From the NCBI GenBank assembly GCA_017472285.1, contig JAFUQQ010000030.1, forward strand, positions 54,730 through 118,729: a stretch of 64,000 nucleotides of DNA, read 5' to 3'. Both the position numbers and the translations under genes were made by a program. Within the stretch, counting starts at the first letter, position 1. The number at the start of each line of letters is the position of its first letter. The notes beneath the pieces were generated by a model. The model worked only from the letters and a program-made list of their open reading frames with translations, was not told the DNA's origin and searched no databases. The stretch is from Clostridia bacterium (lineage in GTDB: Bacteria > Bacillota > Clostridia > Oscillospirales > CAG-272). Shown here one piece after another: positions 17,653 to 27,967 of the stretch.

Positions 17653-18156
17653 TTAACTTTGCCCGTTATGTACAATTTTTGTGATCGTGACTTTGATATA
17701 TTCCTGTGACTTTTCAAGACATCTCACATCACCGGGAACATTAAAAACAAGCGGGAGCTCAACGACCTTCATATCCGTGATCTCTGTCAGATTGATAGTG
17801 GAAAGATCAACGTATACTTCAACGCTGTTTTCGGAGATTTGGCTGACAGCAGAACCACTGCCCTGAATTTTGAAATTGACTCTCAAATCACTGTATTGCA
17901 CGTCATAGCCCTGTGTCGATACAATTGAGACACGTTTGACGGTAACGGGAATATTCTGAAACTCTTTCGTTGTATCACCGACTGTGACGGCATATACCCA
18001 GATAATGATCGCACAAATAGCTGCAAAAACACCGATGGCAATATCTACGCGTCTGTTTTTATTAACGGTATAATCCCCGTGATGATGGGTCATTTCTGTT
18101 TCAGCGTCTTCTTTTTTTGAAGAATTTGATGTGAAAATAGAAAAAAGCGAATTCAT
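17653..18156 (-). CDS. ybbR: YbbR-like protein, CdaA regulator (short form)
   Basis: I chose ATG 18156 (MNSLFSIFTSNSSKKED) because GAAAGGAAG precedes it; a longer frame overlaps cdaA. The 167-residue protein has a cytoplasmic N-terminus, one membrane segment (about residues 45-65: VAIGVFAAICAIIIWVYAV) and a single extracellular YbbR domain (FQNIPVTVKRVS...YDVQYSD). B. subtilis CdaR has four such repeats, so this is a minimal version. Its position after cdaA indicates that it modulates diadenylate cyclase. Confidence 0.85.
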   Translation of the reverse strand: MNSLFSIFTSNSSKKEDAETEMTHHHGDYTVNKNRRVDIAIGVFAAICAIIIWVYAVTVGDTTKEFQNIPVTVKRVSIVSTQGYDVQYSDLRVNFKIQGSGSAVSQISENSVEVYVDLSTINLTEITDMKVVELPLVFNVPGDVRCLEKSQEYIKVTITKIVHNGQS

Positions 18157-18181
18157 ATCATTTATCTTCCTTTCATAATAA

Positions 18182-18979
18182 TCAATGTTCTGCAAGGAGA
18201 GAGGTCAATTCCTGTTTCAAAGAATTGTAATCGTAATTACGACGGAGTTCTCCGTTGAGCGCGATCGAGATCGTCCCCGTTTCCTCGGAAACGACAATGA
18301 CGACAGCATCACTGTTTTCACTCATACCGATCGCTGAGCGGTGTCTGGTTCCAAGATCTTTGATGATATCGTCATTCTGTGACATCGGAAGGAAACAACC
18401 TGCCGCGCAGACACGGTTGTTGCGAATCACAACAGCACCGTCATGGAGAGGCGCTTTATTGAAGAATATGTTTTTCAAAACGGCAACGACGATGTTTGCA
18501 TTGACAACCGTACCTGTTTTGATGATGTCCCCGAGAGGTGTTGATCTTTCAATGATAATCAAAGCACCTGTATATTCTCTGGAAAGCTCGCTGACTGCCT
18601 GACAGATATTTTCGATGCTTTCGCTGTTGGAACGCTCTTTTTCCTTGGGCGACATAGTATGTTTCAAAGTTTTGAAGGAGCTTCCGCCCACTTTTTCTAA
18701 CGCAGAACGCAGTTCAGGTTGAAAGACGATCAGTATCGCGACAACACCGACCTGTACGATGTTGGATATCAGGAAATTCATTGCGCGCATTTCAAAAACT
18801 TCGCTCAATAATAAAAGTCCGAACACAAATCCAACGCCGATGGCAAGTTTACTTGCACGGCGGTCTCTGATAAATTTTACAAAGTAAAATATCAGTACCG
18901 CGACGAGCGCGATATCGAAAAAATCGACCATATCGAATTGTGCGATCAAAAAGGTAACTGTTTTCCAAAATTTCTCCAA
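18182..18979 (-). CDS. cdaA: Diadenylate cyclase CdaA (DacA)
   Basis: This 265-residue protein has three N-terminal membrane segments and a cytoplasmic DAC domain with the catalytic motifs PLHDGAVVI (DGA) and GTRHRSAIGMSE (RHR). It condenses two ATP into c-di-AMP, which controls potassium and osmolyte balance and the cell wall in Firmicutes. The start is TTG 18979 with GGAGG upstream. The usual third partner, glmM, is not adjacent: ybbR is followed by the FAD dehydrogenase and recJ. Confidence 0.95.
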   Translation of the reverse strand: MEKFWKTVTFLIAQFDMVDFFDIALVAVLIFYFVKFIRDRRASKLAIGVGFVFGLLLLSEVFEMRAMNFLISNIVQVGVVAILIVFQPELRSALEKVGGSSFKTLKHTMSPKEKERSNSESIENICQAVSELSREYTGALIIIERSTPLGDIIKTGTVVNANIVVAVLKNIFFNKAPLHDGAVVIRNNRVCAAGCFLPMSQNDDIIKDLGTRHRSAIGMSENSDAVVIVVSEETGTISIALNGELRRNYDYNSLKQELTSLLAEH

Positions 18980-18997
18980 GTGAGTTCGCCTCCGTCC

Positions 18998-19040
18998 AAA
19001 AATTTATGTTTGCGAAAAGACACCTCCCGAGTGTGTTTCG
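18998..19040 (-). promoter_or_regulatory. Hairpin in the cdaA 5' leader
   Basis: On the minus strand GCGAAA-ACAC pairs with GTGT-TTTTCGC around a CGGGAG loop, between a TATAAT-like -10 near 19065 and the cdaA ribosome-binding site. The role is unknown; it could affect mRNA stability. Confidence 0.4.
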
Positions 19041-19125
19041 CATTTTATTATATATATTATACTATATATCTTTTTATAAATAAATAGTTTTTTCACATTT
19101 TTTTGTAAGAATTTCAGAAAAATAT

Positions 19126-19153
19126 TTGTCTTTTTACAAATCTATGGTATACT
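19126..19153 (+). promoter_or_regulatory. Sigma-A promoter of ispD
   Basis: TTGTCT (19126-19131), 16-bp spacer, TATACT (19148-19153). Confidence 0.6.
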
Positions 19154-19217
19154 ATTCTCATAAAGAGGTAGGTTTTATGCCTGCATACTCAAAAAATCAA
19201 GAAACGAGGGATTTTTA

Positions 19218-19991
19218 ATGGCCATTCAAGTTATTCAGAAAATCGCCGAAATATGCGATTCCATCACGAAAAAAGAAAAACATCAGTATACCACCGCGAT
19301 CATTCTTGCAGCGGGAAAGAGCGAGCGTATGCAAAATGAAGAAGTTACAAAACAGATGATGGAACTTGACGGTGTTCCTGTCATTGTCAGAACGATGCTT
19401 GCTTTTGAAAGCAGTAAATATATTGATGAAATATTGGTCGTTGCCACAAAAGAAGAACTTACCGTTTATAAAACATTCAAAAAGAAATATAATATCACCA
19501 AATTGAAAACTGCTGTCGAAGGCGGTGCGTGTCGTGCAGAATCGGCGGCGCACGGTTTTGCAAGACTTCCAAAACAATGCAAATTCGTTGCGATTCATGA
19601 CGGTGCGCGCTGTCTGATCACAACGGACGATATTGATCGCGTTGTGAAAGAAGCGCAGCGTTATGGTGCAGCAATTGCTGCCAAGAAAGCAACGGACACT
19701 GTGAAGATCGCGGATAAATTCGGATTTGTCAAAGAAACGCCTGAACGCGCTTCCGTATGGCTTGCACAAACACCGCAGGTATTCAAGAAATCACTTTATG
19801 AAGTTTCTTTGATCAAAGCAGAAAAATTGAATGAAAAGATCACGGATGATGCGATGCTTGCGGAAAATGCAGGATTTCATATCAAATTGGTCGAATGCAG
19901 AGATGAAAATATCAAGATCACAACACCGGAAGATGTTCTTACAGCGGCGAGAATATTAGATAGCAGAATCCAAAAACAGGAAACACTATAA
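19218..19991 (+). CDS. ispD: 2-C-methyl-D-erythritol 4-phosphate cytidylyltransferase
   Basis: This 257-residue enzyme has the nucleotidyltransferase motif TTAIILAAGKSERM near residue 30 (family LAAGxGxRM), VAIHDGARCLI, ATDTVK and the C-terminal TDDAMLAE...ENIKITTPEDV. It forms CDP-methylerythritol in the MEP isoprenoid pathway. An N-terminal extension of about 25 residues precedes the Rossmann strand. It is followed by ispF, and the two are separate proteins here rather than the fused IspDF found in some bacteria. Confidence 0.93.
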   Translation: MAIQVIQKIAEICDSITKKEKHQYTTAIILAAGKSERMQNEEVTKQMMELDGVPVIVRTMLAFESSKYIDEILVVATKEELTVYKTFKKKYNITKLKTAVEGGACRAESAAHGFARLPKQCKFVAIHDGARCLITTDDIDRVVKEAQRYGAAIAAKKATDTVKIADKFGFVKETPERASVWLAQTPQVFKKSLYEVSLIKAEKLNEKITDDAMLAENAGFHIKLVECRDENIKITTPEDVLTAARILDSRIQKQETL

Positions 19992-20021
19992 TTATACAAC
20001 AAAAAAGGAATGATTTCAAGT

Positions 20022-20501
20022 ATGAAAATAAAAATTGGACACGGTTATGACGTTCATAAATTGGTTCCCGAACGCAAACTGATCATTGGCGGCGTAGAAA
20101 TCCCGTATGAATACGGGCTTTTAGGTCATTCCGATGCGGACGTTCTCTCTCATGCGATCGCGGATGCTCTTCTCGGCGCGGCAGGAAAACGGGATATCGG
20201 ATATTATTTCCCGGATACCGACCCGCGTTATCATGGTGTATCCAGTTTGTTTTTATTATCGGAAGTCATGAAAATATTGTCGGAAGATGGATATTCCATC
20301 GGAAATATTGATTGTACTTTGATCGCGCAAGCACCGAAAATGGCACCACATTTATATCAGATGCGGGAACATATCGCAAATGCGCTTCATACGGATATCC
20401 AAAACATCAATATCAAAGCCACGACAGAAGAAAAACTTGGTTTTACAGGCAGAAAAGAAGGAATTTCCGCTCATGCCGTCTGCATTATACAAAAAAATTG
20501 A
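20022..20501 (+). CDS. ispF: 2-C-methyl-D-erythritol 2,4-cyclodiphosphate synthase
   Basis: This 159-residue protein starts at ATG 20022 ([14 protein letters not shown]) with AAAAAAGGAA upstream. Zinc and substrate motifs are [38 protein letters not shown] and [19 protein letters not shown]. It is a trimer that closes CDP-ME 2-phosphate to the cyclodiphosphate. Length and motifs are complete. Confidence 0.95.
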   Translation: MKIKIGHGYDVHKLVPERKLIIGGVEIPYEYGLLGHSDADVLSHAIADALLGAAGKRDIGYYFPDTDPRYHGVSSLFLLSEVMKILSEDGYSIGNIDCTLIAQAPKMAPHLYQMREHIANALHTDIQNINIKATTEEKLGFTGRKEGISAHAVCIIQKN

Positions 20502-20736
20502 ATTTTACTGTTTTTTTAGTCTGAATTCGAGAGTTTTTTTGCAATGATTGACAGCTTTTGACGATAGATGTAAGCAACTTTGTTGCTTCTAAACAAAACA
20601 TGGGAAATTTTTTTGTTTACATTAATTTCCAATGAATAGTTGCTTTTAGTTCCAAAATGTGGTAATATATGATTGTAAGTTTTTGGAAGTATAAAAATCC
20701 GACACAACAAAACAATCAGAAATGGAGAAATAGCAT

Positions 20737-21531
20737 ATGGAACCGAGAATAAAAATATTAATTGCCGATGAGAGCGAAAAATTCCGGGCAGAACTCAAGG
20801 AGAATCTTTCACGATACGGTGTTGAATTTGTCGCGGAATGTAATGATGGTACAGATGTTTTTATAAAAATCAAACAAACACTACCCGACGTGATTTTGAT
20901 CGATGTATGGTTGCCGAAAGTCGATGCGATTCAGATTATCCGCAATACGATACATCTCTTTGAAAATACGGGCGCATTGCCTCCCGAATTTATCGTATTT
21001 TCCTGTTGTTCCAATCCGAACCTTTTTGAAGAAGCAACAGAAGCGGGTGTTGCGTATTGTATGCAAAAACCGATCGATTATACCATATTATACGAACGGA
21101 TCCTCAGACTCTATAAGAACCGAAAAAATACGGAACGTCCAAAATTCAGCAGAAGTACACAATTTTTGCCGGATCGCAACGATTTGGAAGCGCAAGTAAC
21201 GGGTGTTATTCATAAGATCGGTGTTCCCGCACATATCAAAGGATATCAATATCTCCGTACAGCGATCATGATGACCATTGAAAATAGCGATCTGATCAAT
21301 GCAGTTACCAAAATATTATATCCTACCGTTGCCAAAAAATATCAGACCACATCATCCAGAGTGGAACGCGCGATCCGTCATGCCATAGAAGTTGCCTGGG
21401 ATAGAGGTGATTTGGATACGCTGAATGCATATTTCGGTTATACCATTCAGAATGAAAGAGGCAAGCCAACGAACAGTGAATTTATCGCAATGATCGCAGA
21501 TAATCTTCGTTTGAGAAATAAAATTTCTTAA
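20737..21531 (+). CDS. spo0A: Stage 0 sporulation protein A
   Basis: This 264-residue regulator has an N-terminal receiver domain (ILIADES; phospho-acceptor in [13 protein letters not shown]; lysine in QKPIDY). The C-terminal Spo0A DNA-binding domain carries the highly conserved [19 protein letters not shown]. Spo0A is the master switch into sporulation. The acceptor loop reads DVWLPKVDA where most Spo0A proteins have DIxMPxxDG, a modest variation. GGAGAAATAGC precedes the ATG. No spoIVB is adjacent in the window, unlike the common spoIVB-spo0A order. Confidence 0.95.
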   Translation: MEPRIKILIADESEKFRAELKENLSRYGVEFVAECNDGTDVFIKIKQTLPDVILIDVWLPKVDAIQIIRNTIHLFENTGALPPEFIVFSCCSNPNLFEEATEAGVAYCMQKPIDYTILYERILRLYKNRKNTERPKFSRSTQFLPDRNDLEAQVTGVIHKIGVPAHIKGYQYLRTAIMMTIENSDLINAVTKILYPTVAKKYQTTSSRVERAIRHAIEVAWDRGDLDTLNAYFGYTIQNERGKPTNSEFIAMIADNLRLRNKIS

Positions 21532-21539
21532 TCATATAA

Positions 21540-21578
21540 AGATGACATTCTTCCCTTTCGGAGAATGTCATCTTGTTA
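21540..21578. terminator. Convergent terminator spo0A/HD gene
   Basis: AGATGACATTCT pairs with AGAATGTCATCT around a short loop, between two convergent genes. Confidence 0.8.
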
Positions 21579-21580
21579 TT

Positions 21581-22243
21581 TCAGATCAAATGCTGTCCGT
21601 TGATATTCAGTTTGAAATGTAATCCCAAATTTTCTGCAGCTTTACGACAAAGAATCATTCGACCAAGAAATATTTCAAAATAATCCATAACTGAACCAAA
21701 TTCCGTATCTACATCTAAAACCAATGTGATCGTTTTTTTGTTTTCATCGATTACAAGGTTTGAAGATTTAACGGAATAATTGACACGGTCATGAATATCA
21801 AAAGAAGTAATGTCACGGTTTCTGACACGACTTCTTCTTACATCGGATTTATCCGCAAGAATTAATGCCGCCGCGATGGCATTGATCGGAACGGCAGTTC
21901 CCTCATCGTGATTACCGATTGCAGAAACGACATCTGCAATATCTTCCGTATCCATGCCGAGCTTATCCAATATACGAAATGCCATAAGCGCACCACTTTG
22001 CGCATGGTCAACACGGTTTACAAGATTCCCGATATCATGCATATATCCGGCAATTTTCACGAGTTCGACATCATGTTCAGAATAATTCAATATCTTGAGT
22101 ATTTTTCCCGCAACATCGCTGACACGTAAAACATGAGGAAAGCTATGTTCTGTAAAACCGAGAGCGGAAAGGGTTTCATCTGCTTTTTTGATATAAGTTT
22201 TGATCGATAAATTTGTTCGGATCTCATCAAAAGTCAAAAACAT
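21581..22243 (-). CDS. HD-domain phosphohydrolase-like protein
   Basis: This 220-residue cytoplasmic protein has an HD domain: HSFPHVLRVSDVAGKIL, then AGYMHDIGN (the HD doublet), HAQSGALMAF, and IGNHDEGTAVP. After it come ALILADKSDVRRSRVRNRD and a C-terminal alpha/beta segment. The metal ligands look intact, so hydrolysis of a nucleotide or cyclic nucleotide is possible. It has no regulatory or GGDEF domain. The substrate is unknown to me. Confidence 0.75.
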   Translation of the reverse strand: MFLTFDEIRTNLSIKTYIKKADETLSALGFTEHSFPHVLRVSDVAGKILKILNYSEHDVELVKIAGYMHDIGNLVNRVDHAQSGALMAFRILDKLGMDTEDIADVVSAIGNHDEGTAVPINAIAAALILADKSDVRRSRVRNRDITSFDIHDRVNYSVKSSNLVIDENKKTITLVLDVDTEFGSVMDYFEIFLGRMILCRKAAENLGLHFKLNINGQHLI

Positions 22244-22348
22244 AAAGATTTCTCTCCTTTACTATGGGATATCTTTATATTACCACATTTCCCTATTTTC
22301 GTCAAGAATATACAATTTTTCTTTGCGGAAAATATTGGTGGATATGAT

Positions 22349-22828
22349 TTATCTGTATTTTTCTAAACGATACAATTGTTCTTCGTCAATGGTAGCCATG
22401 CCGTTTTTATAAGAATATCCCATCTTTTTATAAAATTCGACCGCCGTTATGGAAGAAGGAATTTCAATTCGTTTTGCTCTTAAAAAGAACTCATCTTCTT
22501 CCAAAGTAGCTATTATTTGTCTGCCGATTCTCTGTCCCTGATATTCAGGTAAAACAAAGATATTGAATAAACTGCTCTCGTCCTCTTTTCCCCAATATGG
22601 ACCTATGGCACCGCAACCAACGATTTTTTCACCATCACAAGCTACATAGAAATGCGTCCATGAAGCTCTTTGCAGAACACCTTTCGGGGTAAACATCTGC
22701 ACATCATTCTCAATATATTCCGCGGAATAATCTTTTATATTCGTGGTTCTCAGCGTTTTTATAATCAATTCGGATACCTTATTGGCATCATCCTCATGAA
22801 ATTTTCTGATAGTATATTGTTTACACAT
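22349..22828 (-). CDS. GNAT-family acetyltransferase
   Basis: This 159-residue protein starts at ATG 22828 (MCKQYTIRKFHEDD) with GGAGG upstream; the longer frame runs back into the upstream terminator. The acetyl-CoA-binding motif A is LFNIFVLPEYQGQRIGRQIIATLE (Q-x-x-G-x-G/A variant), and motif B is FYKKMGYSYKNG. The acceptor substrate cannot be predicted. Confidence 0.85.
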   Translation of the reverse strand: MCKQYTIRKFHEDDANKVSELIIKTLRTTNIKDYSAEYIENDVQMFTPKGVLQRASWTHFYVACDGEKIVGCGAIGPYWGKEDESSLFNIFVLPEYQGQRIGRQIIATLEEDEFFLRAKRIEIPSSITAVEFYKKMGYSYKNGMATIDEEQLYRLEKYR

Positions 22829-22847
22829 ACAATCACCTCCTGAATAG

Positions 22848-22889
22848 AAAAATAAGAACATCCAAACCACCAAAGGCGGTTTGGATGTT
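22848..22889 (-). terminator. Terminator after the GHL6-type gene
   Basis: AACATCCAAACC pairs with GGTTTGGATGTT; on the minus strand a T-rich run follows. Confidence 0.8.
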
Positions 22890-22901
22890 CTGCTGTTAAT
22901 C

Positions 22902-24881
22902 TTAATAATCGATAACGACCATCTGATGGCAAGTGAATTTATCAACGGTATAATGAAGCGTACCGTTTTCATATTCATATGCGATATCTTTCATCTGCGG
23001 AGCAAGATAAACACGTTTGGGCTGTTTGTCCAGTTTCAATGTGACTTCTGTTTCGTAAATCGGAATCAGGTCTTCAATGATTTCTGCACGCTGCCCACGT
23101 TTTACGGGAGCGGCATAAAGCAGGTGGTTAACATAACGGTTTTTGCCTTTCTGTTCCATAAGTGTTGTAACACCCTGTGCAGGAAGATTGGTTACGATTG
23201 TTTTATTTTCGCCAAGCAACATATCAAGAACACGAACAACGGTTTCACGAGCGATCAAAGAACCTTGGATCGCATATTCTTTGAAGATTTCAAACGCAAT
23301 ATATGCGCCGTCTTTACCGATCGTGATAGCGGGTTCGGTTACTGTGATATCGTTGGGAGTCTGTGCATGGCTGGAGAAATGTTCAACGGTTCTTTCAAAA
23401 TAGGGATTTTCACGAAGACCTACAACGTCACCTGTTGCCTTGATCTGTGTGCCGTTTTCAAAGATAACGTAAGAAGCATCCCAAAGACCGTTCATTTCAA
23501 ACTGCGGGCGCAAATAGCTGGGCGTAAACTTTGCTTTGCCAACATATTCCGCACCGAGATCGATAGCGAAACCGCGACCATCCGCATAAACGGCAGACGT
23601 GCCGGAAGCAAGAACTTTACCGCCATTCTTAACGAATGTACGGATCTTTTCCGCCAGAACATCGTCAACCATGCTGTCATCTGTCATGATAAGCACTTTA
23701 TAAGGACTGAAATCGCCCTGAACGTCAACAACATTGAAAAGATATTTACCTTCAAGAAGGATTCTGGAAGCACCCGTGTTACCCTTATAAGAATGTTTGC
23801 CGGGAGGAATTGCACCGGGATGCATATGACCGAATACAGATTCCTGACCGAGAATCGCAACGTCAGCGACAGCATCGACCTTATCGCACCAGGCTTCTTT
23901 TTCTTCTACTTCTGCATAAGCGGCACCAATTAATTTATATGTAGCTTCCTGCATAAAGCCGAGAGGATGAAGCTGGTCACCAATGGAGCATTTAGCGCCG
24001 TTAGCAAGGGAAAGAGCTGCTTCGTATCGGAGAGCATTCGGATGCTTGAATCCGCCGAATTCACCCCAGCCGCGATGGAATTTACCTGTCATACCGAGAT
24101 ATTCCATACCGAGAGTTCTTGCATATGCCGCAGAAAGCGGGAAATGGTCATAGCCCCAACCGCCAGTGGGAAGGCTTTCGATTTCGAGATGTGTATTGCC
24201 GTATGCAAATGCTCTGTTACCAACGTAAAGATGACCTGCGTTATGGAAGATCGGCAAACCGGGTTTATATTTGTCAACGGTTTCTCTCATGCGTTTCGTA
24301 TAATTGTTATACGTTTCAACAGCGAGATTGTATGCATTTTTGGAATCATAAGGATCAAGACCTCGTTCGCGCATCGTCTTGACACAAGTCTGACAGTAAC
24401 AAGGAATGATCTGAACGATATCGGTAAAGATGCCGTCCGCATCATAATTTTGACAAACTTCCGCTACCTGATCGAGCAAATAATCAAGATACGGTGTATT
24501 GAAACAGAATCTGTGATAACCGGGGACATTGAAAGTGGGTGTCCAGGCGATCGATTCATCTTCATTTCTGATCAGCCAGTCGGGACGTTTTCTTGCCATC
24601 TTTTCATCAAGACCTGCAGAAAGATATACGGGAGTCTTTACACCGATCTCATGTGCTGCTTCGATCTGTGCACCGAGCAAGTCAAAATCGAGTTTCGGAT
24701 GTGTTTCATTTGCCTTGGATGGATGATATGCCCAACCGTGATGGCATTTGGAAAACACAGTGATCGAATCCACGTGACCGATCTTCAACGCTTTCTGGAA
24801 GTCTTCTTTGGAAAATTTGCTGCCGATTCCATCAATGCATTCGCTTGTATGGAAATCAAGGTGAACTTGTCTGAATCTCAT
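22902..24881 (-). CDS. GHL6-type glycoside hydrolase with beta-galactosidase-like trimerisation domain
   Basis: This 659-residue cytoplasmic protein has an N-terminal TIM-barrel-like half beginning MRFRQVHLDFHTSECI. It includes GIFTDIVQIIPCYCQTCV, the Cys-rich motif typical of the hypothetical glycosyl hydrolase 6 group. The middle (YKVLIMTDDSMVDDVLAEKIRTFVKNGGKVLASG) is a GH42-type trimerisation (glutamine-amidotransferase-like) domain, and the end is a small beta domain. It probably acts on short imported oligosaccharides; the linkage is unknown. It sits downstream of infB with its own terminators on both sides. Confidence 0.8.
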   Translation of the reverse strand: MRFRQVHLDFHTSECIDGIGSKFSKEDFQKALKIGHVDSITVFSKCHHGWAYHPSKANETHPKLDFDLLGAQIEAAHEIGVKTPVYLSAGLDEKMARKRPDWLIRNEDESIAWTPTFNVPGYHRFCFNTPYLDYLLDQVAEVCQNYDADGIFTDIVQIIPCYCQTCVKTMRERGLDPYDSKNAYNLAVETYNNYTKRMRETVDKYKPGLPIFHNAGHLYVGNRAFAYGNTHLEIESLPTGGWGYDHFPLSAAYARTLGMEYLGMTGKFHRGWGEFGGFKHPNALRYEAALSLANGAKCSIGDQLHPLGFMQEATYKLIGAAYAEVEEKEAWCDKVDAVADVAILGQESVFGHMHPGAIPPGKHSYKGNTGASRILLEGKYLFNVVDVQGDFSPYKVLIMTDDSMVDDVLAEKIRTFVKNGGKVLASGTSAVYADGRGFAIDLGAEYVGKAKFTPSYLRPQFEMNGLWDASYVIFENGTQIKATGDVVGLRENPYFERTVEHFSSHAQTPNDITVTEPAITIGKDGAYIAFEIFKEYAIQGSLIARETVVRVLDMLLGENKTIVTNLPAQGVTTLMEQKGKNRYVNHLLYAAPVKRGQRAEIIEDLIPIYETEVTLKLDKQPKRVYLAPQMKDIAYEYENGTLHYTVDKFTCHQMVVIDY

Positions 24882-24918
24882 CGTAGTTTCTCCTTTGCAT
24901 GATTTTTTATCTGTTTTA

Positions 24919-24953
24919 TTCTTACGCCGCCATCCTGTCAGGCAGCGTAAGAA
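24919..24953 (-). terminator. Terminator after infB
   Basis: TTCTTACGC-GCC pairs with GGC-GCGTAAGAA; a T-rich run lies on the minus strand beyond the stem. Confidence 0.7.
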
Positions 24954-24984
24954 TGATTTTTTATTTCATGGAAAATTGACCGCA

Positions 24985-27951
24985 TTAACGCTCAACTTGC
25001 TCCATGACGAATGCTTCAAGAACGTCATTTTCTTTGATATCATTGAATTTATCAAGACCGATACCGCATTCATATCCGGATGCGACTTCTTTTACGTCAT
25101 CTTTAAAGCGGCGCAAGGATGCAATCTTATCTTCAAAAATGATGACACCGTCACGAATGACACGGATCTGAGATGTTCTCGTAACCTTACCGTCAGTGAT
25201 ATAAGAACCTGCGATAAAGCCAACATTCGGAACGTGAATGGTCTGACGGACTTCCGCATGACCGAGAATCACTTCCTTATAAACAGGCTTCAGCATACCC
25301 TTGATCGCTGCTTCGATTTCTTCAATACATTCATAAATGATACGGTAGGTGCGGATATCAACGCCCTGCAATTCTGCGGAGTCGATCGCGGTCTTATCGG
25401 GACGAACGTTAAAGCCGACAATAATCGCATTAGAAGCGGCAGCGAGCATAACGTCACCTTCGATGATACCGCCGACACCCGTATGGATGACATTGACTTT
25501 AACTTCTTCATTGGTGAGTTTTTCAAGAGATGCCTTAACAGCTTCCGCAGAACCCTTAACGTCTGCTTTGACGATGATATTGAGATCCTTGACACCGCCC
25601 GCCATCTGCGCAAAGAGATCGTCAAGGTTAACTTTTGCATTCGCCTTGAAAATTTCTTCTTTTTCTTTCTGACGGCGCTGTTCAGCAAGCTCTTTTGCCA
25701 TGCGTTCATCTTCAACGGCATTCAGTTCGTCACCCGCGGAAGGAACGGAGTCAAGACCGATGATTTCAACAGGAACGGAAGGACCTGCTTCCTTGATAAC
25801 CTTACCCTTATCGTTTGTCATTGCACGGACACGACCAACGGCTGTGCCGACGATAATGGTATCGCCTGTATGCAACGTGCCGTTCTGAACGAGAACGGAT
25901 GCAACGGGACCGCGACCTTTATCAAGCTTTGCTTCGATAACGATACCTTTCGCGCGGCGGTTCGGATTTGCTTTGAAATCTTCCACTTCTGCAACGAGAA
26001 GAACGCTTTCAAGAAGGTCGGGAATGCCCTTTCCTGTCAGAGCGGAAACGGGACAACAGATGATATCACCGCCCCATTCTTCAGGAACAAGGTCATATTT
26101 TGTGAGTTCGGATTTGATGGATTCGGGATTTGCGGTCGGTTTATCGATCTTATTGATCGCAACGATGATCGGAATATTTGCCGCTTTCGCATGGTTGATC
26201 GCTTCTACGGTCTGCGGCATGATGCCGTCATCTGCAGCAACGACAAGGATTGCAATATCTGTGGATTTCGCACCACGCGCACGCATAGCAGTAAATGCTT
26301 CGTGTCCAGGGGTATCAAGGAATGTGATATACTGATCGTTGCAGTTTACACGGTAAGCACCGATATGCTGTGTGATACCGCCCGCTTCGCCTGCGGTTAC
26401 GTGTGTGTTACGGATCGCATCAAGCAAGGATGTTTTACCGTGGTCAACGTGACCCATAACGCAAACAACGGGAGAACGTGTTTCCAATGCATCTGCATCA
26501 TCGGTTTCTTCATCAAAGAGTTTTTCCTCAATGGTAACGACAACTTCTTTGGTCACTTTCGCACCAAGTTCATCTGCAACAAAGAAAGCGGTATCGTAAT
26601 CGATTACCTGATTCACCGTTGCCATAACACCCATCATCATCAGACGCTTGATGACTTCGCTTGCGGTTACTTTCAGTTTGACGGCAAGATCAGATACGAC
26701 GATCTCGTCGGGAATGGTGATAGAAAGCTGTTGTTTTTTAACTTCCTGTTTTTTGAGTTTATCGGGAGCGTTTTTGCTCTTGTCTTTGCTTCCTTTTGCG
26801 TAAGGATTGTGTGTTTGCTGTTTTTTGAGTTTCTGTCTATCGGGCGCATTGTTTCTGCGTGCACTTTCAGGAACAAAGTTTTCAAGTCTTTCATCGTATT
26901 TGGAAAGATCGACGGATGTTGTTCTTGTATCGACGATTCTTGTCGTTTTCGGTGCGATAGGCTGCTGTTCCTTCTTTTCCTTCGGCTTCTGGGGTTGCGG
27001 CTGAGGAATCGGACGAGGTGCAGGCTGCGTATTCTGCTGAACGACAGGCTGTGTGTGATTCTGCGGAAGCGTGGATGGTGTATGATTCTGTTGTGTATTC
27101 TGACGGGGCTGTTGTGTACGCTGATTATTATTGGAAGAAGGCATTCTTTGACCAAATTGCTGGCGATTTTGCTCCTGTGTCTTCTGTTGAGAAACAGGCT
27201 GTCTTCTATCGGAATTATCCTGTCTGTTATTGTTTACGGCAGGCGTTCTGTTCTGCGCAGGTCTTTCCGTATGCTTCATATCATCAGAAGCGAATGTTCT
27301 TTCTGTTCTTTCCGAAGCAGGTTTTGCTGTCTGATTGAATCTGTTCGTATTTTCCTTCTTTGCCATTTCTTTCACAGGCTCCTTTGTGGGAGTTTCTTTT
27401 GCTTGTGCGGGTTTTACTTCAGGAACTTCTTTAACTACGGGTTCCTTGGGCTGTACGGATTTTGCTTCGGGAGCTTCCTTCATAGCGGATTCCTTAGGCT
27501 GTACGGATTTTGCTTCGGGAGCTTCCTTCACAGCAGGTTCCTTAAGCTGTACAGGTTTTGCTTCGGGAGCTTCCTTCACAGCAGGTTCCTTAGGCTGTAC
27601 AGGTTTTGCTTCGGGAGCTTCCTTCGCAGCGGTTTCCTTGGGTTGTACGGGTTTTGCGGATGCGGTTTTGGCAGAATCCGCTGTGGATTTTGGTTTGGTT
27701 GTTTTTTGCTCAGGCTTTTTTTCTGGAGCTTTTGGAAGCTCTGTTTTTCCGTTGATATAGTCTGTTATATTGGAAACCTGATTGGATTCTGTTATTTGGC
27801 TCAGAAACAAAGCGTATTCATTCGCATCGATCGTTCCTGACGTTTTTTTATCTATGCCTACCGAAGCGAGAATTTCGATAACATCCTTGCTTTTGATGTT
27901 GAAATCCCTGGCAAGCGTATTAATTTTTATCGGTTTTTGATTGATTGCCAT
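24985..27951 (-). CDS. infB: Translation initiation factor IF-2
   Basis: This 988-residue protein has the canonical IF-2 C-terminal part: GTPase motifs [48 protein letters not shown], followed by domains II-IV ending in [17 protein letters not shown]. The N-terminus has an IF2_N domain and a very long, low-complexity linker of Lys/Pro/Glu/Ala/Gln. Part of the linker is a tandem 16-residue repeat (see separate entry). IF-2 places initiator tRNA on the ribosome. It is the last gene of the rimP operon; rbfA does not follow. Confidence 0.97.
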   Translation of the reverse strand: MAINQKPIKINTLARDFNIKSKDVIEILASVGIDKKTSGTIDANEYALFLSQITESNQVSNITDYINGKTELPKAPEKKPEQKTTKPKSTADSAKTASAKPVQPKETAAKEAPEAKPVQPKEPAVKEAPEAKPVQLKEPAVKEAPEAKSVQPKESAMKEAPEAKSVQPKEPVVKEVPEVKPAQAKETPTKEPVKEMAKKENTNRFNQTAKPASERTERTFASDDMKHTERPAQNRTPAVNNNRQDNSDRRQPVSQQKTQEQNRQQFGQRMPSSNNNQRTQQPRQNTQQNHTPSTLPQNHTQPVVQQNTQPAPRPIPQPQPQKPKEKKEQQPIAPKTTRIVDTRTTSVDLSKYDERLENFVPESARRNNAPDRQKLKKQQTHNPYAKGSKDKSKNAPDKLKKQEVKKQQLSITIPDEIVVSDLAVKLKVTASEVIKRLMMMGVMATVNQVIDYDTAFFVADELGAKVTKEVVVTIEEKLFDEETDDADALETRSPVVCVMGHVDHGKTSLLDAIRNTHVTAGEAGGITQHIGAYRVNCNDQYITFLDTPGHEAFTAMRARGAKSTDIAILVVAADDGIMPQTVEAINHAKAANIPIIVAINKIDKPTANPESIKSELTKYDLVPEEWGGDIICCPVSALTGKGIPDLLESVLLVAEVEDFKANPNRRAKGIVIEAKLDKGRGPVASVLVQNGTLHTGDTIIVGTAVGRVRAMTNDKGKVIKEAGPSVPVEIIGLDSVPSAGDELNAVEDERMAKELAEQRRQKEKEEIFKANAKVNLDDLFAQMAGGVKDLNIIVKADVKGSAEAVKASLEKLTNEEVKVNVIHTGVGGIIEGDVMLAAASNAIIVGFNVRPDKTAIDSAELQGVDIRTYRIIYECIEEIEAAIKGMLKPVYKEVILGHAEVRQTIHVPNVGFIAGSYITDGKVTRTSQIRVIRDGVIIFEDKIASLRRFKDDVKEVASGYECGIGLDKFNDIKENDVLEAFVMEQVER
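27395..27660 (-). repeat. 48-bp tandem repeat inside infB
   Basis: About five to six copies of a 16-residue unit (consensus [16 protein letters not shown]) follow one another in the IF-2 linker. The DNA copies are also very similar, so the array has expanded recently and could vary in length between strains. Confidence 0.8.
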
Positions 27952-27967
27952 ATTTTCATTCCTTTCC

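Noticed and set aside
24895..27840. A 981-codon open frame antisense to infB
   Set aside because: It lies entirely opposite infB and its 3' flank, has no ribosome-binding site and encodes low-complexity Cys/Phe/Leu-rich sequence that mirrors the IF-2 linker codons. It is a shadow of infB.
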